This document shows, piece by piece, positions 24,709-33,465 of a stretch of DNA of 64,000 nt. The notes beneath the pieces were generated by a model. The model was not told where the DNA came from. It saw only the letters and a program-made list of their open reading frames with translations, and made no database searches. The stretch is from positions 6,268,501 through 6,332,500 of the forward strand of contig NZ_CP023278.1 of NCBI RefSeq assembly GCF_002896875.1, written 5' to 3'. The DNA is from Nostoc sp. CENA543 (GTDB lineage Bacteria; Cyanobacteriota; Cyanobacteriia; Cyanobacteriales; Nostocaceae). The position numbers and the translations under genes were made by a program. Positions within the stretch are counted from its first letter, which is position 1. Each line of letters begins with the position of its first letter.

Positions 24709-26106
24709 ATGATTGGGGAAACATTCAATAATCGCTATGAGATTCAACAACAGTTGGGTAAAAAAGCAGGGCGAAGGACTCTACTTGCTCAGGATCTAGT
24801 TACTAGTGAATTGGTAGTTGTTAAATTGTTAGCTTTTAGTAGTGATTTTGAATGGGATGATCTCAAATTATTTGAGCGCGAGGCAGAAACTCTCAAATCT
24901 TTGTCACACCCGTTAATTCCCAAATATATCGACTATTTTGAGTTAAATTTACCCAAGATTAAAGGATTTGCCTTAGTACAGAGTTATATCCCAGCCCAAA
25001 CTTTAGAGCAATACCTACAATCTGGCAGAACTTTTACCGAAACTGAAGTTAAACAAGTAGCTAAAGCAGTTTTAGAAATCCTTATATATCTACACGGACT
25101 GTACCCCCCAGTCATTCACCGTGATATTAAGCCTAGCAATATTTTATTGGGGGAGCGTTCTGGTAACAGTGTTGGCCAAGTCTATTTAGTAGATTTCGGT
25201 TCAGTCCAAACTGTTTTGGCGACAGAAGGCGGAACTAGAACTGTAGTGGGAACTTACGGCTATATGCCACCAGAACAGTTTGGCGGACGCACTGTTACTG
25301 CTTCTGACCTTTATAGCTTGGGTGCAACATTAATTTACTTAATCACGGGGACTCATCCTGCTGATTTGCCCCAAAAAGATTTTCGGATACAGTTTGAGTC
25401 TGTAGTAAATCTCAGTTCAGGTTTGACACGCTGGCTCAAGTTCATAATTGAACCGAATTTAGAACGCAGATTCAGTTCTGCAAGTGCTGCACTACAAGCT
25501 TTAGAAGAGTCGCCAGCACCAATAGATATTGGTAGCAGTTTGGTGATCACTCAACCAGCAGGTAGCAAAATCCAACTCACGAAAAATTGGGATGTGCTGG
25601 AAATTGTCATTCCTCCCAAGGGTTTTCGTTGGTCGATGCTGTTTACAGGGGCATTTGCGATCGCCTGGAATTCTTTTGTTCTACCTTGGACAGTTATGGC
25701 ACTGCTAGCCCCTTTTCCTCTCAATCTCGGCTTGCTCTTATTTTCACTACCTTTTTTGGTTGTGGGTGGCACTCTGTTATTTGACTTAATCTTCAAGTTA
25801 TTGGTGCGGACGCATTTACGTCTCGATCACCAAGAAATTATTTTTTATTACGAACTGTTTGGTTTTCAATACCACCGTCCCAGTCCTTCACGCAAAACCA
25901 GCATTAACAAACTAGTTTACATCCAAAAATATTGGACTAGAGACGGTGAAGGTCATCGCACTGAAGTTCCGGCTAAATTAGAAATTTGGGCAGGTGCCAG
26001 AAAATATGAACTTGGTGTTAATAGCATCATTGAATGGGAAGCAGAATTAAAATGGTTAGCCCAGGAAATCAGTGATTGGTTGAATATGCCAATTCAAAGG
26101 GGATAA
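24709..26106 (+). CDS. Membrane-anchored Ser/Thr protein kinase
   Basis: A 465-residue Hanks-type kinase. The kinase domain covers about 9-270 with K39 (VVVKLL), HRDIKPSN at 137-144, DFG 162-164 (VDFGSVQ) and the activation/APE region GTYGYMPPEQF. The glycine loop is atypical (LGKKAGRRTLLA, few glycines). Two hydrophobic segments near 305-365 anchor it, followed by a small C-terminal basic domain. Substrates are unknown. The start ATG follows STRR-like ACTCATA repeats. Confidence 0.93.
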   Translation: MIGETFNNRYEIQQQLGKKAGRRTLLAQDLVTSELVVVKLLAFSSDFEWDDLKLFEREAETLKSLSHPLIPKYIDYFELNLPKIKGFALVQSYIPAQTLEQYLQSGRTFTETEVKQVAKAVLEILIYLHGLYPPVIHRDIKPSNILLGERSGNSVGQVYLVDFGSVQTVLATEGGTRTVVGTYGYMPPEQFGGRTVTASDLYSLGATLIYLITGTHPADLPQKDFRIQFESVVNLSSGLTRWLKFIIEPNLERRFSSASAALQALEESPAPIDIGSSLVITQPAGSKIQLTKNWDVLEIVIPPKGFRWSMLFTGAFAIAWNSFVLPWTVMALLAPFPLNLGLLLFSLPFLVVGGTLLFDLIFKLLVRTHLRLDHQEIIFYYELFGFQYHRPSPSRKTSINKLVYIQKYWTRDGEGHRTEVPAKLEIWAGARKYELGVNSIIEWEAELKWLAQEISDWLNMPIQRG

Positions 26107-26158
26107 AGAGAAACTAATTTTTGTGGCGAGAGGTTCCCTATTTTCGTTTAGATTAATC

Positions 26159-26282
26159 TTAGGGACTTCCAGAAAATAAATTATCTTATCAAATTTCCGA
26201 TATCAGACATCGTTCTTTTTCCCCCTGCCCCCTGCCCCCTTGCCCACGCAATGATAATATTTTTTAAGTTGGAAGTCCCTTA
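26159..26282. repeat. Inverted-repeat element with AGGGACTTCCA ends
   Basis: AGGGACTTCCA (26161-26171) and TGGAAGTCCCT (26270-26280) are 11-bp terminal inverted repeats enclosing about 98 bp that include CCCCCTG heptamers (26221-26245). A related end (AGGGACTTCCAA + TAAAAAATAT) occurs at 1129-1151. It lies in the tatA upstream region. Confidence 0.65.
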
Positions 26283-26358
26283 TTTGTATGGCTAAATTAT
26301 CTCGCGCTGACGCACCCTACCGGACTGATACAACTAAAAAATTCAGGAGAAACTTTAT

Positions 26359-26532
26359 ATGTTTGGACTAGGATGGCCAGAAGTAGCGATTATTGCTGTT
26401 GTCGCTATTGTCATTTTCGGCCCGAAAAAAATTCCCGAACTGGGAAGCGCACTAGGTAAAACCCTACGAGGTTTTAAGGAGGAGCTAAAAACGCCTAGTG
26501 AGGATACCACCTCGGAACAAGAAGAAAAATAA
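26359..26532 (+). CDS. tatA: Sec-independent translocase protein TatA/TatE
   Basis: A 57-residue protein: MFGLGWPEVAIIAVVAIVIFGPKKIPELG, a short N-terminal membrane helix, the FGPKKIPELG hinge, then the amphipathic helix (LGKTLRGFKEELK) and an acidic tail. This is the standard TatA/Hcf106 layout. TatA oligomers form the pore for folded proteins in thylakoid and plasma membranes. TatC is not in this window. AGGAGA lies 9-14 nt upstream of the ATG. Confidence 0.93.
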   Translation: MFGLGWPEVAIIAVVAIVIFGPKKIPELGSALGKTLRGFKEELKTPSEDTTSEQEEK

Positions 26533-26563
26533 ATTTTTTAAACTGTTAACTGAGCAACGGTTA

Positions 26564-26597
26564 ATAGTAGAGATGCGACTTTTCCCATCTCTACTAT
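26564..26597. terminator. Terminator-like hairpin between tatA and cphA
   Basis: ATAGTAGAGATG (26564-26575) pairs perfectly with CATCTCTACTAT (26586-26597) over a 10-nt loop, between the convergent tatA and cphA genes. It probably ends transcription from both sides, though T-tracts are short. Confidence 0.6.
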
Positions 26598-26600
26598 CAA

Positions 26601-29306
26601 CTACAGCAAAGTATTAATTACAGAATTAGATGCTATGCCATTTTGGTTATCAACAACGGGGGAATGAATATTTTGTGGCTGAATATCTTCCGCTACTACA
26701 CCGCGTAGCTTAATCAATCTAATGGCGCGGCTGACACTCTCTGGTAGAATTACTACCAAACCTTTGTCGGGAGCCATATCCAAACCTCGATTAATGGCTT
26801 GGGTTTCATCCAAAATCGATTCATAACGGGCATCGGGTTTAACTTGTGTGATGCCTTTGGTAATTAAATCCGACGCTGATCCCCTTGGTCTACCCCTGGT
26901 GTCATCGTCTTCTTTGACAATGATGTAGTCAAAAATTTCTGCGGCTAGTTTACCTAGCATGACAAAATCTTCGTCGCGGCGATCGCCAGGGCCACCCACT
27001 ACACCAATTCTTTGTCCGGTTGTCCAGTTACGCACGAAAGCGCCCAAGGCTTCATAACTGGCGGGGTTATGGGCATAGTCTACTAGGGCATGGTAGCTAC
27101 CCAAGTTAAACAGGTTCATCCGTCCTGGGGTTTGACTCACTGAAGCTCGGAAAGTTTTCAAGCCGGCGCGAATTTGCTCTATGGTGACATTCTGGACAAA
27201 GGCTGCCAAACTTGCTGCTAAGGCGTTAGCAATCATAAATGGCGCACGGCCGCCCATCGTTAGGGGAATATTTTCTGCCCTTTCAATGCGGTGTGTCCAA
27301 TCACCTTTAACAATTGACAGATAGCCGTTTTCATAAACTGCGGCGACTCCTCCCTTTTGGATGTGCTGCTGCACTAGTTCCGAACTGGGATTCATCGTAA
27401 AGTAGGCAATGTTGGCTTTGGTTTTTTCTGCCATTGCGGCGACACGGCGATCGTCAGCGTTGAGTACAGCATAACCATTGGGAAATACGGCTTCGGCTAC
27501 GACACTCTTGAGGTTGGCTAACTGATCAATGGTATCAATGTCGCCTATCCCTAAGTGATCTGCTGCCACATTTAATACTACACCTACATTAGCAGATTCA
27601 AAACCCAAACCAGAACGCAAAATGCCTCCACGGGCTGTTTCTAAGACTGCAACCTCTACAGTTGGGTCTTGTAAAATCAAATGCGCGCTTTGTGGGCCTG
27701 TGTTATCACCAGATTCTACTAAGAAATCTCCGATATATGTGCCGTCTGTGGTTGTATATCCTACTACTTTACCTGTTTGCTTATAAATATGGGCGAGTAG
27801 GCGTGTAGTTGTGGTTTTACCGTTCGTCCCTGTAACGCTGAGGATGGGAATGCGACTCGATTGTTCAGGGGGGAAGAGCATATCCATAACTGCGCCAGCT
27901 ACGTTGCGGGGAATGCCTTGACTGGGGGCAACGTGCATTCTAAACCCTGGTGCAGCATTGACTTCCACAATTACGCCATCTAACTCTCTCAAGGGACGGC
28001 TAATATCTGTAGTGACGATATCTAGCCCCGCAATATCCAAACCAATGATTTTCACTACCCTTTGGGCTAACCAAATATTTTCCGGGTGGATTTCATCTGT
28101 CCGGTCTACGGCGATACCACCTGTACTGAGGTTGGCTGTTGCCCTCAAATAACAAATCGTGCCTTTAGATAGCACGCTGTTGAGAGTGTAACCTTGCCGT
28201 TCGAGGAGTTGGTAGCTGGTGCGGTCTAGTTCGATTTTGGTGAGGACTTTGTCATGTCCTTCGCCACGGTTAGGATCTTTGTTGGTTTCTTCGATGAGTT
28301 CAGCGATGGTGGATCTGCCATCACCTACAACATGAGCTGGTACACGTTCAGCAACTGCTACCACCTTCCCATCTACCACTAGTACCCTATGGTCGCGCCC
28401 AACGTAATACCTTTCAACAATAATGGAACGGGAAACTTGTCTAGCGGCTTCGTAGGCGGCTTCGGCTTCTTCCCAATTTCTGATATCGATGGTGATACCC
28501 CGTCCGTGGTTGCCATCTAGGGGTTTAATGACAATCGGATAACCACCGACGTATTCAATAGCTTCTTCTAAATCATCCAGGAAATTAATTACTGTACCTC
28601 TCGGTACGGGTACACCTGATGCAGCGAGGATGCGTTTGGTGGCTTCTTTATCACAGGCTAATTCTACGCCCAGGATGCCGGTTTTTTGGGTCATGGTGGC
28701 TTGCATCCGTTTTTGATTCACGCCATAACCAAGTTGAATCAAAAAACGTGCGCCTAGTTGCATCCAAGGAATGCCACGCCTTTCAGCTTCTTTGACAATA
28801 GATTCTGTAGAAGGGCCAAGGGAAGCATCACGGCAGAGATCTTTGAGGTCTTGAATATCCTGCTCTAGTTCTGCCTTGGGATATCGTCCACGGTCTACAA
28901 TACTTTGGCACAGTCTGACGGCGGCTCGGCCTGCGTAACGTCCTGCTTCTTCGTTGATATACTCAATCACTACCTGGTAAATTCCAGGTGTAGCCGTTTC
29001 ACGGGTGCGGCCAAAGCCAACGTGCATTCCGGCTAATTCTTGGAGTTCTAGGGCTACGTGTTCGACAATGTGACCCATCATCGTGCCTTCTCGCACTCTC
29101 ATTAGAAAGCCGCCACGACAGCCAGGTGAGCAGTAGTGACCTTCTAGACTTGGCAGTGCCTCTACCAATCCTTCATAAAAACCAGGTATTTCATTTGAGG
29201 GTTTCTCGGCAAGGTTCTCTAAGTCGAGGCGCATGACGATCAGCTTGTGGCGTCGAATGCTCCAGTAGTTTGGGCCGCGTAAGGTCTGGATCTTGAGGAT
29301 TCTCAT
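26601..29306 (-). CDS. cphA: Cyanophycin synthetase
   Basis: A 901-residue enzyme starting at MRILKIQTLRGPNYWSIRRH (29306; the frame runs on to 29336 without a better start). The N-terminal half has the cyanophycin N-domain and ATP-grasp (IVIKPLDGNHGRGITIDI..EYVGGYP). The C-terminal half is a Mur-ligase-like domain with P-loop SVTGTNGKTTTTRLLA near residue 490 and the VDYAHNPASYEALG motif. It polymerises Asp and Arg into cyanophycin, the nitrogen reserve of cells and heterocyst poles. It follows cphB on the same strand with a 171-bp gap, as in the cph1 locus of Anabaena. Confidence 0.97.
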   Translation of the reverse strand: MRILKIQTLRGPNYWSIRRHKLIVMRLDLENLAEKPSNEIPGFYEGLVEALPSLEGHYCSPGCRGGFLMRVREGTMMGHIVEHVALELQELAGMHVGFGRTRETATPGIYQVVIEYINEEAGRYAGRAAVRLCQSIVDRGRYPKAELEQDIQDLKDLCRDASLGPSTESIVKEAERRGIPWMQLGARFLIQLGYGVNQKRMQATMTQKTGILGVELACDKEATKRILAASGVPVPRGTVINFLDDLEEAIEYVGGYPIVIKPLDGNHGRGITIDIRNWEEAEAAYEAARQVSRSIIVERYYVGRDHRVLVVDGKVVAVAERVPAHVVGDGRSTIAELIEETNKDPNRGEGHDKVLTKIELDRTSYQLLERQGYTLNSVLSKGTICYLRATANLSTGGIAVDRTDEIHPENIWLAQRVVKIIGLDIAGLDIVTTDISRPLRELDGVIVEVNAAPGFRMHVAPSQGIPRNVAGAVMDMLFPPEQSSRIPILSVTGTNGKTTTTRLLAHIYKQTGKVVGYTTTDGTYIGDFLVESGDNTGPQSAHLILQDPTVEVAVLETARGGILRSGLGFESANVGVVLNVAADHLGIGDIDTIDQLANLKSVVAEAVFPNGYAVLNADDRRVAAMAEKTKANIAYFTMNPSSELVQQHIQKGGVAAVYENGYLSIVKGDWTHRIERAENIPLTMGGRAPFMIANALAASLAAFVQNVTIEQIRAGLKTFRASVSQTPGRMNLFNLGSYHALVDYAHNPASYEALGAFVRNWTTGQRIGVVGGPGDRRDEDFVMLGKLAAEIFDYIIVKEDDDTRGRPRGSASDLITKGITQVKPDARYESILDETQAINRGLDMAPDKGLVVILPESVSRAIRLIKLRGVVAEDIQPQNIHSPVVDNQNGIASNSVINTLL

Positions 29307-29477
29307 GGGAATAGGTAGATGGAGATTCGGAACCAAAATTCTAGTTTCTTACTGGAATTGACCGCTAAACTGTTTAAAATGAACAGTTTTTTTGATTATT
29401 TTATGTATTGCTTGGGTTTTTCTACAGCAGCGAATAATAGGCGATCAATTCAGTCTAACCTCAGGTACTCTATTCCG

Positions 29478-30341
29478 TCAGCTGGAGATGCGGTGTACAG
29501 CAGGCAATACGGTGCGCTGGTACAGGTGGAAGCGATCGCCATAGCTGAGGATATGCAGACGTAAGTTATGCACGGTCAAAGGTTCGTTTGCGCCAACGTG
29601 GGGTTCGTTGGTGTGGGTTAATTCGGTGGGATCGACAATGGTGACACTGCCTTTACCCATGACCTGTAACCACCCATCGCGCTCAAATACGGCACAAGTG
29701 TCTTCATCAATGCCAATTCCTAGTCTATCGGGATGGGCAGCAACTGCACTAATGAGACGACCCATGCGATTGCGATTATGGAAGTGTTGGTCAACAATGA
29801 CTTCGGGGATTAATCCCAAGCCAGTCGCCATATCGACTAGGGAGCGATTTGGCGTTTCACCACTACCACCGCCAGCAATCATGTGATGTCCCATTACTGC
29901 TGCACCTGCACTTGTGCCTGCTAAGGTCAGATGTCCTGCGCGCACCCGCTTACGAATAATTTCCATTGCTGGTGTATCAGACAATACACCACAGAGACGC
30001 AGTTGGTCTCCCCCTGTTAAAAATACCCCGCTACAGGCTTCTAGGGCTTCTTTGACATAGGGTGATTCGCACTGTTCTCGCTCACGGATGTCTAAAATCT
30101 CGACCTTTTCAGCACCCATTTCTTCAAAAATCCGGATGTACCGACCACCAATAATCGCGGGTTCGCGAGAGGCAGATGGAATAATTGTAATATAAGCCTT
30201 ACTTGCACCAGAACGTCCAAAAAAAGTTCTCAGGATTTCGCGTCCATGAACTTTATCTTCTGCGCCTCCGATTACCAGAACGGCGGTTTTTGTTGCTTGG
30301 GGTGTCCTCATTTCCAGCGATTTAGCTTTTAATTCCGGCAT
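29478..30341 (-). CDS. cphB: Cyanophycinase
   Basis: A 287-residue peptidase S51 enzyme. The start at 30341 (MPELKAKSLEMR) has CAGGAG upstream; the longer frame to 30425 lacks this. The catalytic serine is S144 in GTSAGAAVMGHH, with VIGGAEDKVHGREI near the N-terminus and IDEDTCAVFE later. It cleaves cyanophycin to beta-Asp-Arg dipeptides. It is first in the cphB-cphA unit; degradation and synthesis enzymes are therefore coexpressed. Confidence 0.96.
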   Translation of the reverse strand: MPELKAKSLEMRTPQATKTAVLVIGGAEDKVHGREILRTFFGRSGASKAYITIIPSASREPAIIGGRYIRIFEEMGAEKVEILDIREREQCESPYVKEALEACSGVFLTGGDQLRLCGVLSDTPAMEIIRKRVRAGHLTLAGTSAGAAVMGHHMIAGGGSGETPNRSLVDMATGLGLIPEVIVDQHFHNRNRMGRLISAVAAHPDRLGIGIDEDTCAVFERDGWLQVMGKGSVTIVDPTELTHTNEPHVGANEPLTVHNLRLHILSYGDRFHLYQRTVLPAVHRISS

Positions 30342-30908
30342 TGTGTTTCTCCTGTCAACAACTTCAGGAGCCATCGCTTTGGACGGGTTTCCCGGCTTAT
30401 GGCGAATGGCGTGTGAATTTAACAAGGTTGATTAGCCTGATAGTTTTTGGACTTTGCTTTTAAGAGAGGACACTGCATTCGAGTCACAAGAAGCCTCATT
30501 TATTCTGGTGTTCTTTGCTGTTCCTCAAAGCCAGTGCCTTGTTTTTCACCTGTCCACTTTCTCCAGACTGATTTAAATTTGCTTAGGGGCTGTGTTCGCC
30601 TCTAGCATTGGGGATTAGGTTTCCCTTCTGGGTTTGGAGTGAGCAGGTCTTTACACACATTTTCTGAGGCTGGCCTGATACATCCTGGAAGTTGTTAACC
30701 TGGTTCAGATTATTTATTTAAATCTAGTTGTGACAATATTTAAACATAAATTAAGTAACTAGAAAAACTTTTGAGCTTAACCAAAACCAAGAGTTGCAAG
30801 ACTTTTAGATACTATTGATAAAGCCTATATGTAGTTTTAACCTACATTGGCCGTTTGTGTTTGATAGACATTCATTATTTAGATTAGTGTTCTTGAATAC
30901 GAATTACT
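30342..30908. other. Divergent regulatory region between cphB and trmD
   Basis: A 567-bp gap with no gene recognised. A 5-bp inverted repeat TGTAG-N7-CTACA at 30830-30846 resembles an NtcA site (consensus GTA-N8-TAC) but the spacing is one base too long, so I do not call it. Promoters of both genes should lie here. Confidence 0.5.
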
Positions 30909-31607
30909 GTGCGTTTTGATATAGTTACACTTTTTCCTGACTGTTTTACCTCGGTTCTGAATTCTGGTTTGCTGGGCAAAGCCCTGGCTAAACAAATTGC
31001 CCAGGTAAACCTAGCTAATCCTAGAGACTTTACTACCGACAAGCACCGCAAGGTAGATGACGAGCCTTATGGTGGTGGTGTAGGGATGCTGATGAAGCCT
31101 GAACCGATTTTTAGTGCGGTGGAGTCTCTCCCAGTTTTACCCCGACGGGAAATTATTTTAATGAGTCCCCAAGGACAGACCATCAATCAGCCCCTATTAC
31201 GAGAATTAGCCAGCAATTACGACCAATTAGTGGTAATTTGTGGGCATTACGAGGGGGTAGATGAGAGGGTACTGCATCTTGTGACCCGTGAGGTATCTTT
31301 GGGGGACTTCATCCTCACAGGGGGAGAAATTCCGGCGATGGCGTTGATTAATGGTGTAGTGCGTCTCCTTCCTGGAACTGTGGCCAAAACCGAGTCCTTA
31401 ACGGCCGAAAGTTTTGAGGAAGGACTATTAGACTATCCACAATACACCCGTCCCGCCAATTTTCGTGGTTGGAAAGTCCCAGATGTTTTACTATCTGGAA
31501 ATCATGCTGCTATTGCCAAATGGCGTTATGAACAACAGATAGACAAAACACGCGATCGCCGTCCTGATTTGCTCTCTAAATGGCTAGAGGAGAGGCAGGG
31601 GGAGTAG
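30909..31607 (+). CDS. trmD: tRNA (guanine37-N1)-methyltransferase
   Basis: A 232-residue SPOUT methyltransferase: MRFDIVTLFPDCFTS, PYGGGVGMLMKPEPI, VVICGHYEGVDERV and SLGDFILTGGEIPAMALI (the knotted SAM site). It methylates G37 of tRNAs next to the anticodon, preventing frameshifts. The start codon is GTG. Unlike many bacteria it is not in an operon with rimM/rplS here. Confidence 0.97.
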   Translation: MRFDIVTLFPDCFTSVLNSGLLGKALAKQIAQVNLANPRDFTTDKHRKVDDEPYGGGVGMLMKPEPIFSAVESLPVLPRREIILMSPQGQTINQPLLRELASNYDQLVVICGHYEGVDERVLHLVTREVSLGDFILTGGEIPAMALINGVVRLLPGTVAKTESLTAESFEEGLLDYPQYTRPANFRGWKVPDVLLSGNHAAIAKWRYEQQIDKTRDRRPDLLSKWLEERQGE

Positions 31608-31680
31608 GAGGCAGGGGGTTAGGGGGCAGGGGGAGACAAGGTAGCAGAGGGGCAATAACTCATGATTTTTGACTTTTTTC

Positions 31681-31730
31681 TGCCCAATGCCCAATGCCCA
31701 ATGACTATTGACTATTGACTATTGACTAAG
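31681..31730 (+). repeat. STRR array upstream of ispF
   Basis: TGCCCAA heptamers followed by TGACTAT heptamers end 4 bp before the ispF ATG, so the usual ribosome-binding region is made of repeat sequence with no clear Shine-Dalgarno. A copy of AAGGTAG lies just upstream. Confidence 0.88.
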
Positions 31731-31734
31731 ACTC

Positions 31735-32217
31735 ATGAACATCCGAATTGGTAACGGCTACGATATTCATCGACTGGTGAGCGATCGCGCTTTAATTTTG
31801 GGGGGAGTCCCAATCCCTCATGAATTGGGCTTATTAGGACATAGTGATGCAGATGTACTGACTCACGCCATCATGGACGCAATGTTGGGTGCATTATCTC
31901 TAGGCGATATCGGTCACTATTTCCCACCTACTGACCCCCAATGGGCTGGGGCAGATAGTTTAGTTTTGTTAAGCCAAGTAGATCAGTTAATTCGTGACCA
32001 AGGCTGGCAAATCGGCAATATCGACTCAGTTGTAGTTGCAGAACGTCCCAAGTTGAAGCCACACATTAAAACTATGCGTGACAAAATAGCAGATGTTTTA
32101 AAATTACAACCTAATCAGGTGGGTGTTAAAGCTACAACCAATGAGAAACTAGGCCCGGAGGGGCGAGAAGAAGGCATTTCTGCTTATGCTGTAGTCTTGC
32201 TGGTATCTTCTAATTAA
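31735..32217 (+). CDS. ispF: 2-C-methyl-D-erythritol 2,4-cyclodiphosphate synthase
   Basis: A 160-residue IspF. Metal ligands D10, H12 (GYDIHRL) and H44 ([10 protein letters not shown]) and the loop LGHSDAD are present, as is KATTNEKLG near the C-terminus. It forms the cyclic diphosphate intermediate of the MEP isoprenoid pathway. The same strand as trmD; the 127-bp gap is repeat DNA. Confidence 0.97.
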   Translation: MNIRIGNGYDIHRLVSDRALILGGVPIPHELGLLGHSDADVLTHAIMDAMLGALSLGDIGHYFPPTDPQWAGADSLVLLSQVDQLIRDQGWQIGNIDSVVVAERPKLKPHIKTMRDKIADVLKLQPNQVGVKATTNEKLGPEGREEGISAYAVVLLVSSN

Positions 32218-32319
32218 GTTGGGTTTCATCAGAGATTTTGCATAGTTAGTATATGTGTACCTGAGAATTAATTGCGCCAAATGATTCAACTTTACTAGTT
32301 GCCTGGGAGAATTAAAACA

Positions 32320-32841
32320 ATGGAAGCTACCGCATTTCCAACGGGTAATTATATTGCTGATATTGTTGTATTAGATAAGCACGAGAGAATTGTTTTGTTG
32401 GTTGAAGTAAAGGCTAAAAAGTTAGCGGCGAATGCTGACAAACAACAAGCGTTTTTTTTAATTAAACATTATTTAAACAATGTTGATAAATGTAAGCAAT
32501 TATCCTTTGGAAATAAGCCTTTCATTATGCTAGTAGACCTAGTAAGCATCATAATTTTTCAAGATACTAGTGAGAGTTATTCAGAACCTTTACTGTCTAT
32601 GCAAACTAGCGATATTCTGAATAGTTATGACGATACTTTCAGCGAATTGAGTAGTAAAAATCATATCTCTGGATTTTATCTAGAAACACTTGTGGAAGCT
32701 TGGTTAAGGGATTTAGCTTATCACTGGAAATCACCAGAACCACCTGCATCAGACAGGTTAAAAAACATCGGTTTATTGCAACTCATCGAAGGAGGAACTA
32801 CTCTTTCTCAGGTAAATCTAGATGAAGATACTGTACGTTGA
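32320..32841 (+). CDS. Restriction-endonuclease-like (PD-(D/E)XK type) hypothetical protein
   Basis: A 173-residue protein from the ATG at 32320, preceded by GGGAGA (a TTG at 32299 is possible). Residues 13-32 (GNYIADIVVLDKHERIVLLV then EVKAKK) give the D-x(n)-E-x-K pattern of the restriction-endonuclease fold. The rest is unassigned. It overlaps the next gene by 20 bp. The pair is absent from what I expect between ispF and the solute-binding gene, suggesting an insertion. Function is unknown; nuclease activity is an inference from one motif. Confidence 0.7.
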   Translation: MEATAFPTGNYIADIVVLDKHERIVLLVEVKAKKLAANADKQQAFFLIKHYLNNVDKCKQLSFGNKPFIMLVDLVSIIIFQDTSESYSEPLLSMQTSDILNSYDDTFSELSSKNHISGFYLETLVEAWLRDLAYHWKSPEPPASDRLKNIGLLQLIEGGTTLSQVNLDEDTVR

Positions 32842-33448
32842 AACTAACTTCATTATGGGTATTGCTCAGGGACAAGATTTAGCAGCTAGTGAACTGCTTA
32901 ACAAAACGCCTAATTCACTGCGTATCCTCATACCTAATATATGCTTTTTAGAAGCATTAAATACACTGGAAAAAGAAAAAAAGGATCGTTATGAATTCAA
33001 GCAAGAGTTAAATAAACAAATTAATAAAGCCAAGCGTAACATAGCTTCTGTGAATGCTCAGAATGCCGTTTTCCATTTAGAACAGACACTGATTCTCAAT
33101 CAAGCTACACTTAATGAAATTAATTATCGTCTTTATGATGCCATAGATAAACTAATTGACAAAGCAGAAATAATAAACTTAAATGGCTACGTACTCAGAA
33201 ACATCATAGAGCAGAATTTTATAGAGCCTGAAACACTACCTATTAAAAATGACATTTTAGATAACCTAATTCTTAATTGTATTCTTAATCATGCAGATTT
33301 AAATAATCAATTTGAAAAGATATTTATGAGTAGCAATACCAATGATTTTGGTAAGCAAGAAGTACAAGAATTGTTGCCAAGAAGTGGTATTAGATACTTT
33401 TCTCGCACTCAAGATTTTCTCGGTTGGTGGCAATCTCAAGATAATTAA
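32822..33448 (+). CDS. PIN-domain-like protein, coupled to nuclease-like gene
   Basis: A 208-residue protein with PIN-like features: N-terminal ILYVETNFIMGIA (PIN proteins usually have an Asp where this has Glu), a central helical/charged insertion (about 40-110) and C-terminal NDILDNLILNCILNH plus MSSNTNDF, matching the later PIN acidic/Asn positions. It starts inside the upstream gene (20-bp overlap), so it is translated together with a nuclease-like partner. PIN proteins are usually RNases. Low GC and many Asn/Lys/Ile codons suggest transfer. Confidence 0.65.
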   Translation: MKILYVETNFIMGIAQGQDLAASELLNKTPNSLRILIPNICFLEALNTLEKEKKDRYEFKQELNKQINKAKRNIASVNAQNAVFHLEQTLILNQATLNEINYRLYDAIDKLIDKAEIINLNGYVLRNIIEQNFIEPETLPIKNDILDNLILNCILNHADLNNQFEKIFMSSNTNDFGKQEVQELLPRSGIRYFSRTQDFLGWWQSQDN

Positions 33449-33465
33449 GTGCAAAATGTAAGATT

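Noticed and set aside
29319-29564. 81-codon plus-strand frame between cphA and cphB
   Set aside because: It overlaps the 3' end of cphB antisense and has no family match or ribosome binding site.
30830-30846. NtcA-like site TGTAG-N7-CTACA before trmD
   Set aside because: The spacing differs by one from GTA-N8-TAC and no matching -10 box at the usual distance was convincing.
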